From Nostoc sp. NMS9 (GTDB lineage Bacteria > Cyanobacteriota > Cyanobacteriia > Cyanobacteriales > Nostocaceae): 64,000 nucleotides of DNA. Shown piece after piece: positions 27,423 through 36,102 of the stretch (its first letter is position 1; each line of letters starts with the position of its first letter). The position numbers were made by a program, and so were the translations under genes. The notes beneath the pieces are model-generated. The model was not told the DNA's origin. It made no database searches and worked only from the letters and a program-made list of their open reading frames with translations. The stretch is from contig NZ_JABXKL010000088.1 in the NCBI RefSeq assembly GCF_017114995.1, positions 28,914 through 92,913 on the forward strand, in the 5' to 3' direction.

Positions 27423-28712
27423 ATGGTTCAAAAGCTGTCAAAAAAAGCTTCCAATAAAGGGTTGGTTGCATTAGTAATTGCAGCTACTGCTATTACGGGT
27501 GGAATTATTGTTTATGGGATTTCTCAGTTTGGGTTAGTTGGTCAAACGGAGAAATCTGAGCCAGTAGAAACCACGCCCAAAAGTCAAAAAGTGGCTGCGT
27601 TAGGACGACTAGAACCGGAGGCTGAGGTAATTAGCTTGTTTGCGCCCTTGGCATTGGATGGCGATCGCATTGCTCAAATCCTAGTCCAAGAGGGCGATCG
27701 CGTTAAAGCCGGACAGATGGTAGCAATATTAGATGCCCGCGATCGCTTGCAAACTGCTGTACTACAAGCCCAACAACAAGTCAGAGTTGCCCAAGCTAAA
27801 CTCGCTCAAGTGCAAGCTGGAGCCAAAGCAGGAGAAATTAACGCCCAGCAGGCAAGTGTTGAACGCCTCCAGGCCCAATCCCAAGGAGACAAAACAGCGC
27901 AACAGGAAGCGATATTCCGCATAGAGGCACAGTGGTCAGGAGACAGAATAGCGCAACAGGCAACCATTAAGAAGCTAGAGGCAGAACTCAAAAATGCCGA
28001 AGCCGAATATCAACGTTATCACCAGCTATATTCTCAAGGAGCAGTTTCTAATTCTTTGTACGATAGTAAGGGCTTGACTGTAGAAACTGCCAAACAGCAA
28101 GTAGACGAAGCCAAAGCAGTTCTCAACCGAATTAACACCACTGCTAGCAAACAATTAGCTGAAGCTAAAGCAGCACTCGTCCGCACTAATGCCACTGGTA
28201 GCAAGCAAGTTAGTGAAGCCAAAGCCACGCTGACCAGTATTGCAGAAGTCCGACCCGTAGATGTAGCCGCAGCCAAGACAGAAGTTGAAAATGCCATCGC
28301 TACACTCAAACATGCCCAAACCGAGTTGGCAGGTGCTTACATTAAAGCACCGATGGCGGGACAAATCATTAAAATTCATACGCGAGTCGGAGAAAAAATT
28401 AGTGATTCTGGCATTGCAGACTTAGCGCAAACAGACCAGATGATGGCGGTAGCAGAAGTTTATCAAACCGATATCGGTAAAGTGAAATTAGGACAAGAGG
28501 CAGTGATTAGCAGTCAGGCATTTGGTGGCGAACTGCGAGGAACCGTTGCCCAAATTGGCTTGCAGGTGAATAGACAAAACGTTTTCAGTAACCAGCCAGG
28601 GGAAAACCTGGATAGCCGAGTAGTTGAGGTGAAAATTCGCCTTAATCCTGAAGACAGCAAGCGAGTTGCAGGTTTCACTAACTTACAGGTACAGACAGCA
28701 ATTGAATTGTGA
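27423..28712 (+). CDS. devB: DevB-type membrane fusion protein of an ABC exporter
   Basis: A 429-residue HlyD-family adaptor. It starts at the ATG at 27423 behind GAGGAG; an upstream TTG is less likely. One transmembrane anchor (about 15-35) is followed by a lipoyl half (KVAALGRLEPEAEVISLFAP), a long coiled coil about 95-270, the second lipoyl half (GAYIKAPMAGQIIKIHTRVG) and a beta-barrel. It links the inner-membrane DevC/DevA pump to a TolC-like outer-membrane channel. DevBCA of Anabaena exports heterocyst glycolipids; because paralogous sets exist, the cargo of this one is uncertain. Confidence 0.9.
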   Translation: MVQKLSKKASNKGLVALVIAATAITGGIIVYGISQFGLVGQTEKSEPVETTPKSQKVAALGRLEPEAEVISLFAPLALDGDRIAQILVQEGDRVKAGQMVAILDARDRLQTAVLQAQQQVRVAQAKLAQVQAGAKAGEINAQQASVERLQAQSQGDKTAQQEAIFRIEAQWSGDRIAQQATIKKLEAELKNAEAEYQRYHQLYSQGAVSNSLYDSKGLTVETAKQQVDEAKAVLNRINTTASKQLAEAKAALVRTNATGSKQVSEAKATLTSIAEVRPVDVAAAKTEVENAIATLKHAQTELAGAYIKAPMAGQIIKIHTRVGEKISDSGIADLAQTDQMMAVAEVYQTDIGKVKLGQEAVISSQAFGGELRGTVAQIGLQVNRQNVFSNQPGENLDSRVVEVKIRLNPEDSKRVAGFTNLQVQTAIEL

Positions 28713-28740
28713 AAGTTTTGGGGCATGGGGAGATAAATAA

Positions 28741-28775
28741 CTCCTAACTCCTAACTCCTAACTCCTAACTCCTAA
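28741..28775. repeat. five tandem CTCCTAA heptamers
   Basis: Five perfect copies of CTCCTAA fill the gap between the devB- and devC-type genes and end nine bases before the devC start codon. The devC leader therefore has no ordinary ribosome binding site. Confidence 0.9.
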
Positions 28776-28784
28776 TCCCCAATT

Positions 28785-29945
28785 ATGAAACTATTTCGCA
28801 AAACGCCGCTAGCATGGCGGCAGTTAATGAAAGAAAAAACCCGTCTGGCTGTTGCAGTCGCAGGTATTACCTTTGCCGATATGCTGATGTTTATTCAGTT
28901 GGGATTTGAAAGTGCGCTTTTTGATGCAGCTGTGAAACCTCATCGCAATTTACAGGCAGATTTGGTTTTAATTAGTCCCCAATTTCAAACTTTGTTTTCT
29001 GTAAAAAACTTTTCCAGAGAGCGACTATATCAAACATTAGGTTATGAAGGTGTTCAGTCAGTTAATGCTGTCTATATCAGCACCGGACAGTGGCGAAATC
29101 CTGAAACACGTCTTGAGCGTGCCATTTTGGTTTGGGGTGTTGATCCGGCACAACCTGCTTTCAAATCGCCCGAAATTAAACAAAATCAGGATCACCTTAA
29201 ACAGTTGTATCAAGTTCTGTTTGACCAGGCAGGTCGTCCAGAATACGGGGCAGTTGGCGATATCTTTAAGAAAACAGGTAAATTTGACACGGAACTCAAT
29301 AGTAAAGCCGTATTTGTTAAAGGCTTGTTTACTGATGGTGCTTCCTTTGCTGCCGATGGTAATGTAATCGCCAGTGACTCTACCTTTCTCCAGCTATTCC
29401 CAGAGCGTAAACCCGATCGCATCGAAGTTGGGTTAATCATGCTGAAACCAGATGCCGATTCTGAAACAGTGCGATCGCAACTTGTCAATGGACTACCTAA
29501 AGATGTCAGAGTGTTGACTCCAGAAGAGTTTGCCAAAGTGGAGAGAACTTACTGGGAAGCCGGTACTGGCATTGGTTTCATTTTCGGTTTAGGTACAGGA
29601 GTCGGGTTTATCGTTGGCATTGTGATTGTCTACCAGATCCTTTACTCTGATGTTTCTGACCACTTGCCAGAATACGCCACCCTCAAAGCAATGGGATACA
29701 CCGATAACTATCTCTTGGGAGTCCTAATTCAAGAAGCATTGTTATTGGCTATCTTAGGTTTTCTGCCTGGATTCATTCTTTCTTTTGGATTGTATCAAGT
29801 CACCTATGCTGCAACAATGCTTCCCATTTTCATGAAAATGGAACGGGCGATCCAGGTTTGGATTTTGACCGTGATCATGTGTAGTGTTTCTGGGGCGATC
29901 GCAATGCGAAAACTACGATCTGCTGACCCTGCTGATGTTTTTTAG
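28785..29945 (+). CDS. devC: DevC-type ABC exporter permease
   Basis: A 386-residue permease with the MacB/FtsX-like layout: one transmembrane segment near residues 20-45, a periplasmic domain of about 200 residues, and three transmembrane segments in the C-terminal 130 residues (GIGFIFGLGTGVGFIVGIVI; YLLGVLIQEALLLAILGFLP; and the last near IQVWILTVIMCSVSG). The opening TPLAWRQLMKEKTRLAVAVA and the closing MRKLRSADPADVF are hallmarks of DevC. It forms the membrane part of the exporter with the neighbouring ATPase. Confidence 0.93.
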   Translation: MKLFRKTPLAWRQLMKEKTRLAVAVAGITFADMLMFIQLGFESALFDAAVKPHRNLQADLVLISPQFQTLFSVKNFSRERLYQTLGYEGVQSVNAVYISTGQWRNPETRLERAILVWGVDPAQPAFKSPEIKQNQDHLKQLYQVLFDQAGRPEYGAVGDIFKKTGKFDTELNSKAVFVKGLFTDGASFAADGNVIASDSTFLQLFPERKPDRIEVGLIMLKPDADSETVRSQLVNGLPKDVRVLTPEEFAKVERTYWEAGTGIGFIFGLGTGVGFIVGIVIVYQILYSDVSDHLPEYATLKAMGYTDNYLLGVLIQEALLLAILGFLPGFILSFGLYQVTYAATMLPIFMKMERAIQVWILTVIMCSVSGAIAMRKLRSADPADVF

Positions 29946-29947
29946 TG

Positions 29948-29969
29948 GAGACGCGATTAATCGCGTCTC
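29948..29969. repeat. palindrome GAGACGCGATT / AATCGCGTCTC
   Basis: A perfect 22-bp palindrome three bases after the devC stop codon, within the devC-devA gap. The same inner sequence recurs at 37231-37252. It could form an intra-operon hairpin that tunes devA expression or protects the upstream message. Confidence 0.85.
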
Positions 29970-30019
29970 TGCAAAAATTAAGAATTATCTCCCCCATACC
30001 CAATGCCCTATAAAATCCT

Positions 30020-30772
30020 ATGTTGCAAAAATCTTTACCAGTAAATCCTAACTCAACACTTTCTGCTTCAGAACCCGTGATTTCTGTTAGTAACCTCAAC
30101 CATTACTTTGGTGAAGGTCCGCTTCGTAAACAAGTATTATTCGACATTAATTTAGAGATTAGTGCTGGGGAAATCGTAATTATGACTGGCCCCTCTGGAT
30201 CGGGGAAAACTACTCTGTTGACTCTAATGGGTGGATTGCGTTCTGCTCAAGATGGTAGTCTCAAAATCTTAGGGGAGGAAATTCGTGGTGCTAAAAAGTT
30301 GCAATTAACAAAGCTTCGCCGCCAGATTGGCTATATTTTCCAGGCGCATAACTTGATGACTTTTTTGACAGCAAGAGAAAATGTGCGAATGTCCCTAGAG
30401 TTGCATAACGATTTTTTGAATCAGGATAGCGACGCCAAAGCGATCGCCATTTTGGAAACTGTCGGTTTAGCAGATCGTGTAAATTATTACCCAGAAAAAC
30501 TATCTGGAGGGCAAAAACAACGGGTAGCGATCGCTCGTGCTTTAGTTAGCCATCCTAAGATTGTTTTAGCAGATGAACCCACTGCTGCACTCGACAAAAA
30601 ATCTGGGCGCGATGTCGTAGAAATAATGCAGAAGCTAGCCAAAGAACAAGGTTGTACAATTTTGCTAGTTACCCACGATAACCGCATCCTCGATATTGCC
30701 GATCGCATCATTTATATGGAAGATGGTCAGTTGAAGACCGATGGTACAGATACCACTACAACAGAGAAATAA
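30020..30772 (+). CDS. devA: DevA-type ABC exporter ATPase
   Basis: A 250-residue ABC ATPase of the MacB/LolD-like type. It has Walker A GPSGSGKT (57-64), a Q-loop in IGYIFQAHNL, signature LSGGQKQR (about 163-170), Walker B IVLADEPTA and the switch histidine in LLVTHDNR. It opens VISVSNLNHYFGEGPLRKQV, typical of DevA. It energises export through the DevC/DevB-type complex. The stop codon is followed by a short AT-rich gap before an unrelated nucleotidyltransferase gene. Confidence 0.95.
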   Translation: MLQKSLPVNPNSTLSASEPVISVSNLNHYFGEGPLRKQVLFDINLEISAGEIVIMTGPSGSGKTTLLTLMGGLRSAQDGSLKILGEEIRGAKKLQLTKLRRQIGYIFQAHNLMTFLTARENVRMSLELHNDFLNQDSDAKAIAILETVGLADRVNYYPEKLSGGQKQRVAIARALVSHPKIVLADEPTAALDKKSGRDVVEIMQKLAKEQGCTILLVTHDNRILDIADRIIYMEDGQLKTDGTDTTTTEK

Positions 30773-30829
30773 TATTATTTTAGGACTTAACAGTATTAAA
30801 TAAAAATATGGACCCAATAATGACCAACG

Positions 30830-31690
30830 ATGGAAATCCAACAATCGCCCCAATTCATCAACCATATTGTTTCAAGTTTGCGGTCAATTGAGGGAATTAC
30901 AGCGATCGCACTGGGTGGTTCACGGGCACGGGGCAACCATAATAACAAGTCAGATGTGGATTTGGGGATTTATTACAATCCAGAAAATCCGCCCGATTTA
31001 ATTGCTCTAAATCGTCTCGCCTGTGAGCTTGATGATAACCATCGCGTAAATTTGATAACTGCGATTGGTGAATGGGGAAAGTGGATTAACGGTGGCGGTT
31101 GGCTTGTGGTGGAAGGTGTAAGTGTAGATTTTCTCTATCGCGATTTGGCGAAGGTCAATCGTGTCATTGATGATTGCCATATAGGACGCATTACTATTGA
31201 TTATCAACCAGGACACCCTCATGGCTTTGTGTCCTCTATTTATATGGGTGAAATTGCTCTTTGTCAGGCACTTTACGACCCTGATGGTGTCTTAGAAGCT
31301 TTGAAGGTAAAAACAAAGCTCTATCCAGTTGGGCTAAAACAGGCAACTATTGATACTTTCGCCTGGGAAATAAGTTTCTCGCTATTGGTCGCAAAAAAGG
31401 CGATTGCACGCGATGATGTTGTTTACGCAGCAGGTTGTTGTTTCCGCAGTGTGGCGTGTATGAATCAGGTTTTATTCGCACTCAATGAAGATTACCTGTT
31501 GAACGAAAAGGGGGCGATGGCACTTGCTAATAGGTTTGCTATTTGCCCGGAGGACTATCAACAACGGGTTGAGCGAGCGTTTACACTTTTAGCTGCCGAT
31601 GCAAAATCAATAACTGAGGCGATCGCGATTATTGAGGCGATTGAAGATGATTTGAGTCAATGGTATGGAAATCGGCGATTAGCGATGTAA
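30830..31690 (+). CDS. nucleotidyltransferase-fold protein
   Basis: A 286-residue protein with an N-terminal polymerase-beta-type nucleotidyltransferase site: ALGGSRARG (G29-G35) and SDVDLG (D42, D44), the metal-binding acidic pair. The C-terminal half is helical and resembles the four-helix domains of kanamycin-type nucleotidyltransferases. It probably transfers a nucleotide to a small molecule or protein; the target is unknown. It is not paired with a HEPN gene, so it is not an ordinary MNT-HEPN toxin-antitoxin. It is probably transcribed separately from the exporter operon, though the gap is only 57 bases. Confidence 0.8.
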   Translation: MEIQQSPQFINHIVSSLRSIEGITAIALGGSRARGNHNNKSDVDLGIYYNPENPPDLIALNRLACELDDNHRVNLITAIGEWGKWINGGGWLVVEGVSVDFLYRDLAKVNRVIDDCHIGRITIDYQPGHPHGFVSSIYMGEIALCQALYDPDGVLEALKVKTKLYPVGLKQATIDTFAWEISFSLLVAKKAIARDDVVYAAGCCFRSVACMNQVLFALNEDYLLNEKGAMALANRFAICPEDYQQRVERAFTLLAADAKSITEAIAIIEAIEDDLSQWYGNRRLAM

Positions 31691-32201
31691 TTTTTATTGC
31701 CATCTGACTTCTGTTGCTATGCGATTGAAAGTGATATTTGACCATCGTACAAAATAGTCCCAATACTGCGTAGGTTTTGCTTAAAAAACAACTTCAGTGT
31801 AAGTTGATTGAGTAACTCAACGTAACATTTTTAGCGCTTTGTTGGGTTTCATGACCTTCAACCAACCTACAAATTTTCTTAACCGAGTAGTATTATTCCC
31901 GACCCTATACCCCAAAAAGAAGAATAAATTGTTTTAAAGTGTTATCAAATAAAGACTTTGGTCATTGAGTACATTATTAATACATATTAATAGATGCAGT
32001 ATTGCGGATGAGATATTAATAGATGCAGTATTGATGGAAAGTTAATTTAAGAGCCTAAAGCTATCCTTTAAACACGGAGTAAATCCTACCGATAAATCTT
32101 TAATGCAGATAATACACTCACTTTCTAGTTCTGGCTATTTCTGATTCTTATATTCACGTGTTCTGATCATGCAGCTTAGAGGCGGGGACAAAAATCAAAT
32201 T
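31691..32201. other. nifJ upstream region with repeats
   Basis: There is no gene. It contains a hairpin around GTTGATTGAGTAACTCAAC (about 31802-31820), a TTGGGTTTC...CAACCAACCTAC repeat (about 31842-31872) of a type common between Nostoc genes, and a 21-base direct repeat at 31984-32004 and 32013-32033 (29-base period). The nifJ promoter must be here; I could not identify it. Confidence 0.45.
31984..32033. repeat. 21-base direct repeat, period 29
   Basis: Two perfect copies of ATATTAATAGATGCAGTATT(G) at 31984-32004 and 32013-32033, separated by eight bases. They lie about 170 bases before nifJ. They could be paired regulator sites or a simple duplication. Confidence 0.7.
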
Positions 32202-35200
32202 ATGAACAAAACCTTTGCAACTATCGATGGGAATGAGGCTGTTGCCCGTGTTGCTTACAAATTAAATGAAGTGATTGCCATTTATCCCATCACCCCCTCT
32301 TCAGCGATGGGTGAATGGGCAGATGCTTGGTCAGCAGAAGGTCGTCCTAACCTCTGGGGTACTATTCCCAGCGTCGTGCAGATGCAGAGCGAAGGGGGAG
32401 CGGCTGGTGCTGTGCATGGGGCATTGCAAACAGGTTCCCTGAGTACCACCTTCACGGCATCTCAGGGATTATTGTTGATGATACCCAACTTCTACAAAAT
32501 TGCTGGTGAGTTGACTAGCGCCGTGGTTCACGTTGCCGCCCGTTCCTTGGCTACTCATGCTTTATCAATTTTTGGCGACCATAGTGACGTAATGGCAGCT
32601 CGTGCGACTGGTTTCGCCCTGCTGTGTTCCGCTTCGGTGCAAGAAAGTCAAGATTTTGCTCTCATCGCCCATGCTGCTACCCTAGAGACGCGAGTCTCCT
32701 TTATGCATTTCTTTGACGGCTTCCGTACATCACATGAAGTGCAGAAAGTCAAATTGCTTTCAGATGATGATTTACGATCGCTCATCCACGATAACTTAAT
32801 ACTCGCCCACCGCAGCCGTGCGCTGACCCCAGATCGTCCAGTCTTGCGCGGTACTGCCCAAAACCCCGATGTCTACTTCCAAGGACGTGAAGGCGCTAAC
32901 CTTTACTACAACGCCTGTCCAGAAATTGTCCAGCAGATCATGGATGAATTTGGAGAACGTACGGGAAGGCATTATAAAATCTATGAATATTATGGTGCTA
33001 ACGATGCCGATCGCGTTATCGTTCTTATGGGTTCAGGTTGTGAAACCGTCCATGAAACAGTAGATTACCTGAACGCCCGTGGTGAAAAACTTGGTGTAGT
33101 CAAAGTGCGACTTTACCGCCCCTTTGATGTTCAAAGGTTTGTTGCAGTATTACCAACTAGTGTAAAAGCGATCGCTGTTCTTGACCGCACCAAAGAAGCA
33201 GGTAGCGCCGGTGAGCCCCTCTACCTTGATGTAGTTACAGCTTTGTATGAAGTATGGGGAGCAGGGGAGCAGGGGAGCAGGGGAGCAGAGGAAAAATTAG
33301 GATTAGATTCCCCTCTGCCCCTTTGCCCCTCTGCCCCTCTGCCTAAAATCATCGGTGGTCGCTACGGTCTTTCGTCCAAAGAATTTACTCCGGCGATGGT
33401 GAAGGGCATTTTTGACAACCTTGCCCAAGCTAAACCAAAAAATCACTTTACGATTGGGATTAATGACGACGTTAGTCATACTTCGTTGAGCTTTGACCCT
33501 AATTTCTCTACAGAATCGGATAATGTTGTCAGGGCAATGTTCTATGGGTTGGGTGCTGATGGCACTGTTGGCGCTAACAAAAACTCCATTAAAATTATTG
33601 GTGAAGAAACTGACAATTACGCCCAAGGCTACTTTGTCTACGATTCCAAGAAATCTGGCTCGATGACTGTCTCTCATCTACGCTTTGGTAAAGAGCCAAT
33701 TCGCTCCACTTATCTAATTGACCAAGCTAACTTTATTGGTTGTCATCACTGGGGATTTCTAGAACGCATAGATATTTTGAAGGCTGCTATTCCTGGAGCG
33801 ACTTTGCTGCTTAACAGTCCATACAATGCAGATACCGTTTGGGAATATCTGCCGTTGAAGATGCAGCAGCAAATTATCGATAAGCATTTGAAGTTATACG
33901 TAATTAATGCTAGCCAGGTTGCCCGTGAAAGTGGCATGGGTGGCAGAATTAACACGATTATGCAGGTATGCTTCTTTGCTTTAGCAGGTGTCTTGCCACA
34001 AGAAGAAGCGATCGCTAAAATCAAACAAGCGATTGATAAGACTTACGGTAAAAAAGGTGCAGAAGTTGTCCGCATGAACTTGCAAGCTGTAGACAACACC
34101 TTAGACAACTTACATAAAGTAGATATCCCACAGACAATCCCCACTTTTAACTCCTCACTCTTAACTCCTCACTCCTCACTTAACTCTGCTCCCGAATTTG
34201 TGCGAGAAGTTCTGGGCAAAATCATGATTTGGGAAGGTGATGATTTACCTGTTAGCACACTACCAGTTGATGGCACCTTTCCCGTAGGTACTGCCAAGTG
34301 GGAAAAACGTAATGTTGCCGAAGAGATACCTGTGTGGGAGCCTGATGTCTGCATACAATGTGGTAAGTGTGTCATGGTTTGTCCCCACAGTGCCATCCGT
34401 GCTAAAGCTTATCAAGCCGATGAGTTAGTTAATGCACCAGAAACCTTTAAGTCAACTGGTGCAAAAGATAAAGACTTTGCCAATCAAAAATTTACCATTC
34501 AAGTTGCCCCAGAAGATTGCACGGGATGCACTATTTGTGTAAATATTTGCCCTGCTAAAAATAAATCTGAGCCATCGCTGAAAGCGATTAACATGGCACA
34601 GCAGTTGCCATTGCAAGAACAAGAGCGAAAAAACTGGGATTTCTTTTTAAGTTTGCCCAATCCTGACAGGCGATCGCTAAAATTAAATCAGATTCGCCAA
34701 CAACAACTGCAAGAACCATTATTTGAATTCTCTGGTGCTTGTGCAGGTTGTGGTGAAACACCTTACTTAAAATTATTAACACAATTGTTTGGCGATCGCG
34801 CCGTCATCGCTAATGCTACAGGTTGTTCTTCAATATATGGTGGGAATCTCCCCACAACACCTTGGACAACCAACGCCCAAGGACGCGGCCCCGCGTGGTC
34901 TAATAATCTATTTGAAGATAACGCCGAATTCGGTTTTGGCTTCCGCCTCTCCCTCGATAAACAAGCTGAGTTTGCAGGGGAATTGTTGCAACGGTTGGGG
35001 AGTGAAATAGATGAAAACCTTGTTTACTCCATCCTGAAAGCTGAACAAAAATCTGAGGCTGACATTTGGGAACAGCGAGAAAGGATAGAACTGTTGCAGC
35101 AGAAGTTAGATAAAATCGTAACTTTCGACCCCAATCTCAAATCTCAAATCCAAAATCTCAAATCCCTTGCAAATTACTTAGTGAGAAAAAGCGTCTGGAT

Positions 35201-35837
35201 TGTTGGCGGTGACGGTTGGGCTTATGATATTGACTTTGGCGGTATCGATCATGTAATTGCTAGTGGTCGGAATGTCAACATCTTGGTGATGGATACAGAA
35301 GTGTATTCTAATACAGGCGGTCAATCTTCCAAAGCTACACCACGAGCCGCAGTTGCTAAATATGCCGCTAGTGGTAAGCCTTCCCCAAAGAAAGACTTAG
35401 GGATGATTGCCATGACCTACGGAAATGTCTACGTAGCGAGTGTAGCCCTTGGTGCTAGAGATGAACATACTCTCAAAGCATTTTTGGAAGCAGAAGCTTA
35501 CAATGGCCCATCACTGATTATTGCTTACAGCCATTGCATCGCCCACGGCATTAATATGACTACAGGGATGAATCATCAGAAAACTCTGGTAGAATCAGGT
35601 CGTTGGTTGCTGTATCGGCATAATCCAGAGTTGCTTAACCAGGGTAAAAATCCTTTGCAATTAGATATGCGATCACCGAAGCAATCTGTAGAAGATTCCA
35701 TGTATCAAGAAAATCGCTTCAAAATGCTCACTAAGAGCAAACCCGACGTTGCCAAGCACTTATTAGAACAAGCCCAAGCCGAAGTAGATGCCCGTTGGCA
35801 GATGTACCAATATCTGGCAAAACGCGACATTCTCTGA
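32202..35837 (+). CDS. nifJ: pyruvate:ferredoxin (flavodoxin) oxidoreductase
   Basis: A single-chain enzyme of about 1211 residues that oxidises pyruvate to acetyl-CoA and CO2, passing electrons to ferredoxin or flavodoxin. Order: domain I with the TPP contact (AIYPITPSSAMGEWADAW), domain II, the gamma-type domain, two [4Fe-4S] sites (DVCIQCGKCVMVCP and EDCTGCTICVNICP), then the TPP-binding domain (FSGACAGCGETPYLKLL; GDGWAYDIDFGGIDHV). The start at 32202 gives MNKTFATIDGNEAVARVAYK, the family opening; an ATG 33 bases upstream is less likely. Three short tandem repeats lie in frame within it (about residues 352-380, 650-662 and 977-989). No nif genes are nearby; a fermentative or low-oxygen role is equally possible. 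Confidence 0.95.
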   Translation: MNKTFATIDGNEAVARVAYKLNEVIAIYPITPSSAMGEWADAWSAEGRPNLWGTIPSVVQMQSEGGAAGAVHGALQTGSLSTTFTASQGLLLMIPNFYKIAGELTSAVVHVAARSLATHALSIFGDHSDVMAARATGFALLCSASVQESQDFALIAHAATLETRVSFMHFFDGFRTSHEVQKVKLLSDDDLRSLIHDNLILAHRSRALTPDRPVLRGTAQNPDVYFQGREGANLYYNACPEIVQQIMDEFGERTGRHYKIYEYYGANDADRVIVLMGSGCETVHETVDYLNARGEKLGVVKVRLYRPFDVQRFVAVLPTSVKAIAVLDRTKEAGSAGEPLYLDVVTALYEVWGAGEQGSRGAEEKLGLDSPLPLCPSAPLPKIIGGRYGLSSKEFTPAMVKGIFDNLAQAKPKNHFTIGINDDVSHTSLSFDPNFSTESDNVVRAMFYGLGADGTVGANKNSIKIIGEETDNYAQGYFVYDSKKSGSMTVSHLRFGKEPIRSTYLIDQANFIGCHHWGFLERIDILKAAIPGATLLLNSPYNADTVWEYLPLKMQQQIIDKHLKLYVINASQVARESGMGGRINTIMQVCFFALAGVLPQEEAIAKIKQAIDKTYGKKGAEVVRMNLQAVDNTLDNLHKVDIPQTIPTFNSSLLTPHSSLNSAPEFVREVLGKIMIWEGDDLPVSTLPVDGTFPVGTAKWEKRNVAEEIPVWEPDVCIQCGKCVMVCPHSAIRAKAYQADELVNAPETFKSTGAKDKDFANQKFTIQVAPEDCTGCTICVNICPAKNKSEPSLKAINMAQQLPLQEQERKNWDFFLSLPNPDRRSLKLNQIRQQQLQEPLFEFSGACAGCGETPYLKLLTQLFGDRAVIANATGCSSIYGGNLPTTPWTTNAQGRGPAWSNNLFEDNAEFGFGFRLSLDKQAEFAGELLQRLGSEIDENLVYSILKAEQKSEADIWEQRERIELLQQKLDKIVTFDPNLKSQIQNLKSLANYLVRKSVWIVGGDGWAYDIDFGGIDHVIASGRNVNILVMDTEVYSNTGGQSSKATPRAAVAKYAASGKPSPKKDLGMIAMTYGNVYVASVALGARDEHTLKAFLEAEAYNGPSLIIAYSHCIAHGINMTTGMNHQKTLVESGRWLLYRHNPELLNQGKNPLQLDMRSPKQSVEDSMYQENRFKMLTKSKPDVAKHLLEQAQAEVDARWQMYQYLAKRDIL
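33256..33341 (+). repeat. inverted octamer arrays inside nifJ
   Basis: Four perfect copies of GGGGAGCA (33256-33287), a 22-base spacer, then four copies of CCCCTCTG, one with a T change (33310-33341). The reading frame passes through both, giving GAGEQGSRGAEEK and PLPLCPSAPLP. The inserted peptide sits just before the conserved IIGGRYGLSSKEFTPAM segment. Confidence 0.9.
34151..34185 (+). repeat. five heptamers inside nifJ
   Basis: Five copies of CTCCTCA, with variants CTCTTAA and CTTAACT, read in frame as a Ser/Leu-rich linker between the gamma-type domain and the ferredoxin-like domain. The heptamer is a near match of the CTCCTAA array at 28741. Confidence 0.85.
35133..35167 (+). repeat. 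third in-frame heptamer array in nifJ
   Basis: Five copies of AATCTCA, with variants AATCCAA and AATCCCT, encode a NLKSQIQNLKS-like peptide before the last TPP-domain segment. The unit differs from the other two arrays in the gene. Confidence 0.8.
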
Positions 35838-35864
35838 ACATCAGCCTTGGTTTTAGTTATAAAC

Positions 35865-35896
35865 ATTGCGACTTGAGTTACTCAAGTCGCAATTTT
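35865..35896 (+). terminator. nifJ terminator
   Basis: ATTGCGACTTGAG (35865-35877) and CTCAAGTCGCAAT (35881-35893) form a perfect 13-bp stem with a three-base loop, 28 bases after the nifJ stop codon, followed by TTT. This is the strongest terminator hairpin of the window. The minisatellite at 35893 begins at its right foot. Confidence 0.8.
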
Positions 35897-36074
35897 CGTT
35901 ACAAACATCAGAATTTTCGTTACAAAATTATCATTTTGGTTACTAAAGTCATTCTTTTCGTTACAAACATCAGAATTTTCGTTACAAAATTACCATTTTG
36001 GTTACTAAAGTCATTATTTTCGTTACAAAATTACCATTTTAGTAAAATCGTTATTTTTGTTACTAACGCTGTAG
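35893..36074. repeat. minisatellite of ~21-base T-tract monomers
   Basis: Nine monomers each begin TTTT at 35893, 35914, 35934, 35955, 35976, 35996, 36017, 36037 and 36054. The spacing is mostly 20 or 21 bases. Most read TTTTCGTTACAAA or TTTTGGTTACTAAAG. Monomers 1-3 repeat as 4-6, giving a 62-base higher-order unit. The open frame across it is a by-product of the repeat. T-tracts phased at two helical turns should favour DNA bending. Confidence 0.85.
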
Positions 36075-36102
36075 TTTAAGTTGTGTTTAACCCAAACTTT
36101 AG

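Noticed and set aside
30830..31690. MNT-HEPN toxin-antitoxin system
   Set aside because: The nucleotidyltransferase motif is present, but the protein is twice the size of an MNT antitoxin and no HEPN gene is adjacent.
35795..36079. Plus-strand frame of 94 codons overlapping the end of nifJ
   Set aside because: It overlaps nifJ in another frame and then follows the T-tract minisatellite; its Tyr/Lys/Phe-rich repeat is a by-product.
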